Both the position numbers and the translations under genes were made by a program. A stretch of DNA of 64,000 nt from Cycas panzhihuaensis (taxonomy: Eukaryota; Cycadophyta): the NCBI GenBank assembly GCA_023213395.1, contig CM041465.1:239761741-239825740 (forward strand), read 5' to 3'. Of the stretch, positions 9,891 to 19,410 are shown piece after piece. Below the pieces are notes generated by a model that saw only the letters and a program-made list of their open reading frames with translations, searched no databases and was not told the origin of the DNA. Positions within the stretch are counted from its first letter, which is position 1. Every line of letters begins with the position of its first letter.

Positions 9891-10672
9891 CTTAGGTTGC
9901 CCCCATGCACATGGCATTGTCCTCCTCGAAGTGGAGAGGGGCAAGATCAACAAGAGGAGGAGGAACAGGAGATGGGATCAGATTAGCAAGCGTGGATCTG
10001 ATCACGAGGATCTTCTGGTGACCAAGCCTGTGGTGACCAGAAGGCAAGTTGGGCACAAAACCTGCCAGATGCTCAAGCAGGGCTTTGTCATCCTCGAAGT
10101 AATCCACCCCATGGATGACCTTACTTCGAGTAGAGGAAGCACTGGAGGGAGTAAGAGCAACGGGACCGTGATGGTCGTCGGGTTACTCAACTTCCTCGCA
10201 GGAATCTGAAGGAAAGCCAAGAAGATGCTCCTCAGAAGGAGCAAAAGGCAATTCTTCAAATTCATTACCTATGGGGGGTAATGAAGAAGAAGAACTGACG
10301 ACGGGCGGGTCAACACAAGCGATGACGTGGGACACGCATGAATAGCTAGCCTCACCAACGAGAGGGGTCCTAGATGGGGATCTAGAACGAGACAGGTGCG
10401 ACCATCAAAAGTGAGAGGAAAGAGACAGGGTGAAGGCGATCCTCGTCTTCACCGAGTGACTCGTCGTCACTAAACGAAGCAAGGTACCCGTAACTCCTAA
10501 TGTCAATAGAGGCGAATCACGTGAGACTAGGGGAAGAAGATGCAGGATCTTCTTCAGATGGGTTAGGTATACCAATAGAGCAAGCCGAGGCATGCGTGGA
10601 AGGACCTAGGTTTGCCAAACTAGTAGAACGAGTTTGTTTGGTAAATGGGCATTCGCGGGGAATCACTCTCAT
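9890..10672 (-). pseudogene. Protease-RT linker of element A
   Basis: This is the Ser/Glu-rich spacer between protease and RT, broken by frameshifts. On the minus strand it includes motifs shared with B: a Phe-Ser-Asp-Asp-Glu acidic patch (about 10450-10490), VIHGxDYFEDDEALLEHLAG (about 10060-10115) and SGHHRLGHQKILVIRSTLA (about 9990-10045). I recognise no domain. The equivalent in B spans 41720-42390. Confidence 0.6.
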
Positions 10673-11460
10673 TCATCTGTCATGGACGAATTTAAGTTTT
10701 CCCCAAAGAGTCGAGCACATGGCTCCCATTTGGTCGAGCCATGGATGACCTAGAAGGAGGTTATAATCCACGTCAATGTCAAGGACTACAACGTCGGCAA
10801 GAACGGTCTTGTCCTCAAGGGTGAGCGGAATCGCGACAGATCCCAAAGGGGTCTTCTCGCTACCGTCATAACCTTGGCATCGCCAGGGAACAGGTTCCAA
10901 GGCGGAGATACCAAGTTCTTGCATGACACACAAGGGCATGAGATCGATGAAGAACCGCTGGTTGTCGACAATTCCTTCAAGGGTACAATCGGGTGTATCG
11001 ATAGTGATAGTGAATGGGAAGTTCCACTGACATTCCCTTTCACCGGTGGGAGGAAGATCCTTAGGGTCAAATGAGATAACGGGTCCACAACCTTGGGTGA
11101 GACCCAAAGCGTGGACAGGCGCATCACTCGATCCTAAAGCTTCCAGGAGGAGGGCCCACTGCTCGGTACAACTCCTCAAAACGTCCATCAAGGACATCCC
11201 TGCGGCGACAGTATAGAGCTCGTCCACGATGGAGAAGGGCTTACCCTTCGCGGTAGGCTGGGTAAGTGCCCTTCGGAAATCATAACGACTCGGGTGTACA
11301 GGAATAGCCTTGGGAAAGAGAGGTATTTCTGGAGGAAGGTACTCCGAAAGAGGGTCAGAAGGAGTAGAAGAACAAGAAGCTCCCGCCACTTCCTTGGCGG
11401 CTTGAGATCGCGTAAGGGCGTAAGTAGGAGTTGCTTCAAGCAACTGGATCACCTTCTTGC
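10673..11460 (-). pseudogene. Aspartic protease region of element A
   Basis: An open stretch of 259 residues holds the retropepsin-like domain that would cut the polyprotein. Visible parts: the Pro-rich start (PLSEYLPPEIPLFPKAIPVHP), RYDFRRALTQPTAKGKPFSIVDELYT, GPVISFDPKDLPP, FPFTITIDTPDCTLEGIVDN, LCVMQELGISALEPVPW, then LADVVVLDIDVDYNLLLGHPWL, the usual flap and C-terminal (ILG-type LLGHPWL) part. The active-site Asp-Ser/Thr-Gly is not intact: this copy reads DNQRFF where C reads DSGS. Confidence 0.8.
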
Positions 11461-11469
11461 CCTTGTTCT

Positions 11470-13767
11470 AGGATTGCAAAGGCGATGGGGTGCGATGGCT
11501 AGGAGAACTAGAGGAGGAAGACGAGTTCCGGGCACCCTTCCCTTTGTCGCAGGAAGGACAGGGATCAGGCGATCTTCCTCGGTTTCAGTTGTTCTTGGTT
11601 TGGGTGTTACGATCACATTCCCCATGTTTAGGGAACGGATCCTTGTGAACTGGTTGATCCAAATTAGGCCTTGAGGCCCGTTTGGGGGAAGAATCACGTC
11701 GAGGGGCATCCTTCAAATGCTGGGCCCTACAACGCAAATCGTCATGGAAGCACTCCCCATGAATGGAGCACCACTTCTTCTCAAGCGGAGGGTCTGACCT
11801 TCTCGCTTGAGAGGACTGGGCATTTCCATTCCTAGGGAGAGGATCTTGGGTTGTTTGTTGGACTTTTTTATTGGATGTAGGGGATGAAGGAGCTTGAAGC
11901 TTGGGTTCCTTCATCGTACGCTCGAATGAGCGTATGACTGAGGTGAGAGGGTCTAAAGTTCTCTCAGTTGGATGAGAGGAAGACTGGGTAGGTTGTGAAA
12001 GTTTGGTATCCTTGGTTGGGGGTGGTGCCTCATGGCGTTGTGAGGGCTTAAGAGGTTTCTTGAGACCAGCTTGGATCTCAATAGCCTCCAACGCCAAACA
12101 CTTGGCGATCACAGAGTCATATGTGGTTGCCCCCATCTTGAGAACTTCCACATGAACTTCAGGACAAAGTGCGTTGACGAAAAGGTCTCGCTCGCCTCCT
12201 GCAATGTTGCCTTAGTGGAGTGAAGCAAGTCGTGGAATCGCCGTACAAAGTCACGATTCATCTCATCGTGACCTTGTTTGAGCGAAAGAAGCGACTTCAT
12301 TCTGCTCTCGAATGGACAAGCTACATCAAAATAGTTGATGAACTCGTCCACCAATTGCTGGAATGAATGGATAGAATGGGCAGGGAGACGGTAGAACCAC
12401 TTGAGGGCGCCACCGCAAGGATCACGGAATAATTTCATTAAAATATGGTCGTAAGCCCAGAATCGATGCATGCCAGAGAAACTATGCACATGTTCATTGG
12501 AGTCATGACGGTTCCATCAAACCTAGGAACTTCAGGGGGATGAGGTGGCAGATTGGTTCTTAATGCCTCAATGGAAAGGGGTGTTGACCTAAAGTCCATG
12601 AAGGGGCATGTCCTTGCCTGGATCGTGGGGTCAACGAATGTCGTAGTAGGTAATAAACAAGGAGCGGATGGGGGTGGAACACCCATCCCTCCTTGAGGAA
12701 ACACCCCTTGCTGAAAAGAGGCATGGGGGTAGGTGCCTTGGAAGGGAGTTAGGTTCCCTTGTGAAGGCACGACGAATGGGATTGCATTAGATGATGGGCA
12801 AGATAGATGTGGAACCAGGTTTTGCCCATATGGGCCACCCGTAGGCAGAGCAACCCCATATGGGTGTAGCGGATCCACCCCAAAAACTGGGAGACAGATT
12901 CTTCTACCCTGCCCCCAAGGCTGAGAAGTATACCCTGAGGGAACGTAGAAGGAAGCACCAACATGTTGGTTTTCAGGATGTGTGGGAGCGGATCCTACAT
13001 GACTAGTGGTCGGAAGGCTAGTAGGACCGGTAGGCCTACTAGGAGCGATATGCGCCACATTAGGGGATGGCACATTGGTTTGGTTAGGGACGGGTATGCT
13101 AACCTTTAATTGAGGGAAAGACACACCACGGGGAGATCCCGAAACACTAGGACCTCGATGAGAAATGGAAGGCGCGACACGTGCCCCCACTGCGGGAATA
13201 GGAAAAGAGTGGGACACATGCACAGGCACAAAGGGATTCGTTGTCAAAGGAAGAGTAGATGAGGATGAAGCGTGCGGGGGAGGAGTAGAAGAGGAAGAGG
13301 CTCCTCCACAGAGGGCACCCTCAAGCCATCCAAGACGCAGTTGCAAGCGTGCCGCGCGGCGACACTCGTTGAGAGCTTCAACTACGTCGAGGGGAGGGGT
13401 TCCTACATACTCGTAAGAGGTAACTGGGACCTCGAACAAAGTAGGTTCCTTGGAATACTCCTCATAAGAGTCGCCAACTACGTGGTAAGTCTCAAGAGGA
13501 GTGGATCTTTCTACGACATGGGTAGAGGGATGGACATCGAGCAAGAGATGTTGGTCATTTGGGTAATAAAAGGGGTTCATCACCCTCTTAGGTGGACCCA
13601 GGAATAGAGGAAGGAAAGACATGGGTTTCCAAGGTTGAAGCGTGGTAGGCCCAATTGGAAGAGTATCCCTCCATAGTCAGATCAGAATCTGACAAAGGAA
13701 GAGGGCAATACTCGCGGTCTTCTAATAATGGAGGTAGACCGCGCAAGTGACGAGAAAAGCATCGCAT
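11470..13767 (-). pseudogene. gag of element A
   Basis: Structural capsid protein. The start is placed at 13767 (MRCFSRHLRGLPPLLED), conserved with F (MQRFSHRLQGLPPLLED) and B. A long Pro/Ser/Gly-rich N-terminal region with repeated HPYG and GGPYG follows. The Retrotrans_gag core is at about 12150-12450 (AYDHILMKLF, ALKWFYRLPAHSIHSF, QLVDEFINYF, LSLKQGHDEMNRDFVRRFHDLLH). Near 11730-11775 there is a single zinc knuckle of the C-X2-H-X4-H-X4-C form (CSIHGECFHDDLRC), followed by a basic tail. Breaks are a TAA where CAA is expected (near 13583) and frameshifts near 12450-12500 and 12110-12180. Confidence 0.88.
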
Positions 13768-13920
13768 GCAAGATCAACCAATAATATTAGGGAAAGAGAG
13801 AGAGTGGTAGGGCACACGCATTGGGGGCTGCCCAACGTAGAGATCGAAATAGGTATAAAAGGATCACAAGAAGGTAGCGAAACCAACGGAAGAGAGCAGA
13901 AACTAGCTCCCTCATCGGCG
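13768..13920 (-). other. Leader between PBS and gag, element A
   Basis: An untranslated leader of about 150 bases. Its complement contains the GTTGGGCAGCCCCCAA type block that is also present after the PBS in F (about 19300), C (about 54910) and B (about 38610). It could be part of a packaging signal, but only the conservation is visible. Confidence 0.5.
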
Positions 13921-13939
13921 GTCCCCAAGATGGTCACCA
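13921..13939 (-). other. Primer binding site of element A
   Basis: On the minus strand the sequence reads TTGGTGACCATCTTGGGGAC immediately after the LTR end. B has TGGCGACCATACTGGGGAC at the same place (38508-38526). The TGG start is expected for tRNA 3' CCA pairing; I do not assign the tRNA. Confidence 0.75.
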
Positions 13940-13941
13940 AA

Positions 13942-16520
13942 GGGACGCCAAGATCTACGGATAGCTACCTAACTAATAGGTGCGGTGAGAGTGGGTGATG
14001 ATATAATCAAAGGAGAGACCTATAAGAAAAGTAATTACCACGCAGAGCGGCCCGTGCGCTGGAGCACGAGTTCGGGACCTGCAATGGAATATGGCTACTA
14101 ACAAGTGATCCTCCACCACTTCGAACGAAGGGTGAAGAGGCGTAGGGTTAGCCTGGGTTGACCTAGGGACACGATCCTCCCACCCTTGGATGGCCAGAAG
14201 GGAAAGGAGAAGATCCAAGGAAAATAGATCAAAGGTGTGCCTAAACAAGCTAACTGGGGTACACAAGCAACGCGGGAGGCAAGGAACTTGTGCGGCTAAG
14301 GAGAGGAGGAAAGGTGAAAGGGCGGTTCCTATAGCCTTTCCTATGGATAACAAAGATGCAAGTAATAAAATAAATAAAGCATAACCGAAGAACAAAGTCA
14401 AATTTCCCTTTTATTTTCTAATGTGTTAATTACTAAGAAAGGAATCTAAAAGGAAAAAAGTAGCAAGGTAGAGTAGGGTATGCACATGGACCGAGGGCGT
14501 GTATGACGAAGACCTTCTCGAGGGGCACCAAACTACTCCACGCAGTGCGTTGGATGTGGAGCATCATGGAGGATTTAGAAGAGGGGCTCCCTTACCCTCC
14601 ACGGAAAGATACTAAATGCAATGCCAAGGAAAGAAAGGAAGTAAATACTAATAACTGAAAGAGTACGAAAGTACGATGTACATGAGAGCACTTACTGGCA
14701 ACAGAGCTAACGGACAATATCCTTCACACTCTCCAAGCATCTGCAAGCAATGGCAACCTCCCCCCCTTTCTGGGGAAAGGATACTAACATGCAATATGAG
14801 ATTCTAATAACGTATATCTATATAATGCAAATAAGAATCTAAACGCACATATGTTAGTATCAACCCAATGATGAAAGTACGTAAAAGAGGGTAACCAAAG
14901 CAAAGGTAAATGACCGGTAAGCCTCAGAATGGCCCACCTCCCATAAATAACACCCTAACCTCCCCCCAAGAGCCACAAGGCAGCAAGGGCAAGGCCAAGA
15001 GAGATGGCTGGAAATGACAACAAGGAGGTGAAGAGGAGCCAAAGAACACCTACAGCGAGCTGGGATGCTATGAGGAGCAAACCGGGCTGCCGGGAAGAAG
15101 GTTGGACAAGGACTAGCGGTTGGGACTTACATGAGTTGCCTAAACCTAAACCTAAGCCCTCAAACCAACAACAAGAACGTGTGACAAAGGTTGATTTCAA
15201 GTATAAAAGAGGGCCAACAAAACCTTGTTTGTGTGCCAAGGATAGGACGAGGTGAGAGGGAGGATTTGGGGGGCTTAACGCCACTTGGGGAGCGTGGAAG
15301 GTGGTACAGAATCCACCCAACTCCTTCGCAAACCCTATGCTAACCCTCAACGCCACTGCCTTGAGCAACTAACGCAGGTAAGAGGCATGAGGACATAGGT
15401 AAAACAACTTACAAAAGGGAAGAAAACCAAACTCGCAAGGATGAGCAAGGAGCAAGTAGGATGGAGCATCAATATCACAAGAAAAATAATGCAAATCAAG
15501 AAATACCTGAGCGTGAGGGGCAAGGGGCTTGCCTTAGCTAAGAGATGGTGAAGAGGGGCTGAGAAATCAAACCAGATATGTGGTGTAGAAGGTTTGGGGC
15601 CCTGCTAAGGAGGTTGGAAGGAAAACACCTGTACTTGGAATGCTTGATGGCTGCCCGGGGCAAGAATCCACTGAAACCTCTCCAAGGGGCCCTCTCCAAG
15701 GTGTGTGTGGGGTTGGGAGAATGTCCTAGCCACACCGAAGGAGAGCTGGGCACTGTAGGAGAGACGCAGGTCCTGTGGTAGCAGTAGGGCAGCAGGGAAG
15801 AGCAGAGCACAGCATTGTTTCCTTGAGGAGCAATCCAAAAGTGAGCAAAACGTTCACAAAAATGAGTCAAAAATGACTTAAGTACTCAAGCCAAACCCTA
15901 AAGCGAGCGATTAGGGCATGGCTGGAAGAGAGTTAAGTCGCGAGCCACGTGGAAGTTTCATAATAAATGCGAAATTGCCACGGCGGATTTAAAAAAAATA
16001 AATTAGAACAATCGTCAGCAACTCGCGAAATCACGGATATTCCGTGGTACCGCAAAATTTCAAAGGGTACGAATCCAGAGGCAAAATAGTTCGGCCACCT
16101 CAGTCGGGGTAGATGACAAAAAGAGCCAATAGGGGGCTGAGACACCTACCCGGGGGTAAACAAGCCAACAGATGGGTCCAAAGGAGCAAAAATAGGGCTC
16201 AAATAGGGTGGCAAGTCGACCAAACAATGACGGGTCATCACACGGGCAGAGGTGGCACAAACCGAGTGGATCCTGGAGTGAGGAGGGCAGATGCGGGAAA
16301 TGAAGTGGCCTCCAGGGTGCCACACTTGCTGGGAGTGTTCCCCTGCTATAGTCGTCATAGGCTAAAATAAGTGTAGACGAGGGCAAAGTCGCCTACAAAG
16401 CCACGCACATGTAGACATGCAAGCAAACACTCATCAAAATAAAGCAAGGATAATGCGGGAAACATACCTACACTTACCTGAGCCGGTGATTCTGTATCCA
16501 TTCCCGGAAGCCAGGAAACA
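13942..16520 (-). repeat. 5' LTR of element A
   Basis: A direct repeat of 1-2523 that is complete here (about 2.58 kb). It begins, in plus orientation, after the PBS and ends with the complement of TGTTTCCTGGC at 16520, inside the protease gene of F. The next five bases, TGGTG, would be the target duplication, but the other side lies outside the window. Confidence 0.92.
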
Positions 16521-16950
16521 TGGTGAAAGGGAAGCTCCATTGGCGCTCCCTTTCACTAGCAGGAGGAAGATCTTTAGGATTGAAAGAAATGATGGGGTCA
16601 CAGCTTTGGGCAATACCCAAAGCGTGAATATATATGTCACCCAATCCTAAAGCTTTCAAAAGGAGTGTACACTGCTTAGGATAACTTCTCAAGATGTCCA
16701 TAATGGACATCTCAACGGCCATAGTATGAAGCTCATCGATGACAGAAAAGGGCCTCCCTTTCACCGTAGGTTAAGGAAGGGATCTCCTGAAGTTGTAGCG
16801 ACCAAGGCAGATGGGAATGGTCTTGGGAAGCACCAGGACTTCTAGAAGAGGGTCAAGATGTGGGATAAATGAAGAGGTGCCAGTTGCCTCTTTGGTAGCT
16901 TGAGACTAGGTTAAATCATATAGAGGGGTGGCCTCAAGCATCTAGATCAC
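16521..16950 (-). pseudogene. Protease region of element F (N-terminal part)
   Basis: Homologous to A's protease preface: KGRPFSVIDELHTMAVEMSIMDILRSYPKQC, DPIISFNPKDLPPA and the end FPFTM, where A's LTR interrupts exactly at the position corresponding to FPFTI in A. The active-site portion is missing because it lies beyond A. A stop and a frameshift occur before residue 1 of the open stretch (16764). Confidence 0.8.
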
Positions 16951-16989
16951 CTTCTTTCCCTTGCTCCAGGATCACAAAGGCAAAGGGGT

Positions 16990-19248
16990 ATGATGATCAG
17001 GGGAACATAAAGAAGCGTGCGTGAAGGGTAGGAGTCCAAAGATCTTCCTTAATTCTGGTTGTTCTTTTATTAGGAGTTACGATCCCGTTCCCCATGCTTA
17101 GGGAATGGATCTCTATGGACTGGTTGGTCAAGGTTAGGCCTTGAGGCCCATTTGGGAGAAGGGTCACATTGCGAGGAATCTCTAGGATGTTGAACTCGAC
17201 AGTGCAAATCATCATGAAAGCATTCTCCATGAACAGAACACTACTTCTTCTTAAGGGAGGAGTCAGATTTCCTCACTTGAGAGGACTGGGTACCATTGCT
17301 CTTGGGAGGAGTGGCTTGGGAAGCTTGTTGAATTGATTTATTGGATGCAGGTGATGAAGGAGCTTGAAACTTGAGTTCCTTCATCATATGCTCAAATGAA
17401 TGTATGGTCGAGGTAAGGGGATCTAAGGTCTTCTCGGTTGAGTGGGAAGAAGACCTAGTAGATTGCTAAGTTTTAGTTTCTTTAGTTAGTAGAGGTGCCT
17501 CATGTCGCTGTGAGGACTTTAGGGGATTCTTGAGTCCAATCTGGATCTCAGTAGCCTTAAGTGCCAAGCACTTCGCTATGGCAGAGTCACATGTGGTCGC
17601 CCTATCTTAAGGACTTCCACATGAACTTCTGGGTGGACTGCATTGACAAAGATGTCCCTCTTTAATTCCTTAGGTAAACTAGCCTTAGTGGAATGGAGGA
17701 GGTCATGGAATTGCTGCACAAAATCATGGTTCATCTCTTCGTGACCTTGTTTAAGCGATATGAGAGATTTCATTCTACTTTTAAATGGGTGAGCTACGTT
17801 AAAATAGTTGATGAACTCATCCATGAGCTACTGGAATGAAAAGATAGAGTGTGCAGGGAGGCATCAAAACCATTTAAGGGCATCGCCTTGAAGGGATCAC
17901 ATGAATAATTTCATTAGGATCTGATCATAGGCCTAATAATCAATGCATGCCATAGAGAAATTATGGACATGCTCCGTTGGGTCCTGTGATGAAGTCCCAT
18001 CGAACTTAGGAACTTCATGGGGATGAGGTAGTAAGTTGGTCCTTAGTGCCTCAATAGACAAAGATGTCAATCAATAGCCCATAAAGGGGAGTGCCCTTGT
18101 CTAGACTAACAGATTGACGAGAGATGATGAAGGTGGTGGGCAAGGAGTAGATGGGGGTGGAGGACCCATCCCTCCTTAAAGACTTGCCTCTTGTTGGAAG
18201 GGGGCCTGAGGGTAGATGCCTTGTAAAGGAGTTGGGCCTCCTTGAGAAGGCGTGATGTAAGGTGCCACACAAGATGGTAGAAAAGAGGGATGAGGGATTG
18301 AATTCTACTTATACGGGCCGCTTGTAGGTGGCATGACCCCATATGGGTGTAAAGAGCCCACCCCATAAATAGGGATATGGTTCCCTTTACCATGCCCCCA
18401 TGGCTGAGATATATATCCTAGAGGTAAGTAAAGGGAAGGCCCACTAGACTGAGTTTGAGAGCATGTGAGGACGTGTCCCACATGACTAGAAGTAGAGGCG
18501 TGAACAGGTCCTCTAGATCTAATAGGGAATATGTGCACCACGTTTGGAGGTGGCATATTCACTTGGCTGGGGAGAGGTATGCTAACCCCGAGCTTAGAGA
18601 AAGACATACCTCGAGAGGTCTTAGAAAAGTTGGGACCATAAAGGGAAGTAGAGGATGTGATGGATGCCCCTAAGGTAGATGTGAGAATCAGATGGGATAG
18701 ATGTGGTGGGACAAACAGAATACTTGTTGTAGGTGGGATAGACGTGGATGAAGAAGGTGGGGTAGACATGGATGAAGAAGGTACCTCACTATGCAAGACA
18801 TCTTTAAATAATTTAGGACATGGTTGAAGGCGAGTGACGTGAAAGCACGCTTTGAGGGCTTCAACCACATCGGTGGTTGAAGCATCCACTTGATCGTAAA
18901 AGGTAGATGGAACCTCTAATGAAGTGGACCCCTTAGGATGCTCCTCATAAGAATCACCACCTGGGTGATATAACTCAAGAGAAGACAGAACCTCCACTTC
19001 ATGAGTAGAGAGATGGACATCATGTGGTGTTGTTGATTACCCGGATAATAGATAGGGTCATCACCCTCTTGGGTGGACCCCAGGAGAGAGGTAGGAAACT
19101 CATGGGCTCCAGAAGCAAAGGCATGGTATGCCCAATCTAAAGGATATCCTTCTATTATCAAATCAGAATCTGATGATGGAAGGAGGTGGTATGTGGGATC
19201 TTCTAATAATGGGGGTAGACCTTGTAGGCGATGTGAGAAGCGTTGCAT
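16990..19248 (-). pseudogene. gag of element F
   Basis: Starts MQRFSHRLQGLPPLLED at 19248, as in A and B. A Pro/Ser-rich region with HPYGVMPPTSGPYK follows (18305-18997). The core is at about 17576-17900 (MDEFINYFNVAHPF, SLKQGHEEMNHDFVQQFHDLLH, LPKELKRDIFVNAVHPEVHVEVL). A degraded zinc knuckle (VHGECFHDDLHC type) is near 17200-17250, then a tail. It is interrupted by several stops and frameshifts. This copy keeps the segment that follows the core and is damaged in A. Confidence 0.85.
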
Positions 19249-19390
19249 ACAAGACTTACCAACACATTAGAAGAGAAGGAGGAATTAAGGTAGTGTAAGT
19301 GTTGGGGGCTGCCCAACGAAACCAAAAGAGAACTACCAAGAGGTAGTAGCACCAACAAGGAAAGGAAGAAAATTAATCCCTTACTAGCAG

Positions 19391-19408
19391 GTCCCCATTA
19401 TGGTCGCT
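19391..19408 (-). other. Primer binding site of element F
   Basis: The minus strand reads AGCGACCATAATGGGGAC, the same site as in A, B and C with small changes. It lies between the gag leader and the LTR. Confidence 0.75.
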
Positions 19409-19410
19409 AG

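Larger units (their letters stand above)
1..16520 (-). mobile_element. Element A: near-complete Ty3/gypsy retrotransposon (3' LTR cut by window edge)
   Basis: Two long direct repeats (1-2523 and about 13942-16520) enclose, on the minus strand and in order, gag, protease, RT, RNase H and integrase, then an antisense PMD gene and a second RNase H. RT-RH-INT order defines Ty3/gypsy; the second, archaeal-type RNase H points to the Tat group. The internal part is about 11.4 kb. Its right LTR end (16520) interrupts the protease gene of element F, so A is younger than F. In short sampled stretches the two LTRs differ by roughly 3-5 percent. Most ORFs are broken by a few stops or frameshifts, but the integrase core is open. 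The first few dozen bases of the 3' LTR lie outside the window. Confidence 0.93.

Noticed and set aside
10673-11074. Overlapping ORFs in other frames of the protease gene
   Set aside because: Only the 259-residue minus-strand frame has protease motifs; the others vary freely between copies.
12733-13607. Plus-strand ORFs of 60-111 residues across the gag gene of A
   Set aside because: They are shadows of the minus-strand gag; they have no conserved counterpart in the homologous gag of B, which is in the opposite orientation.
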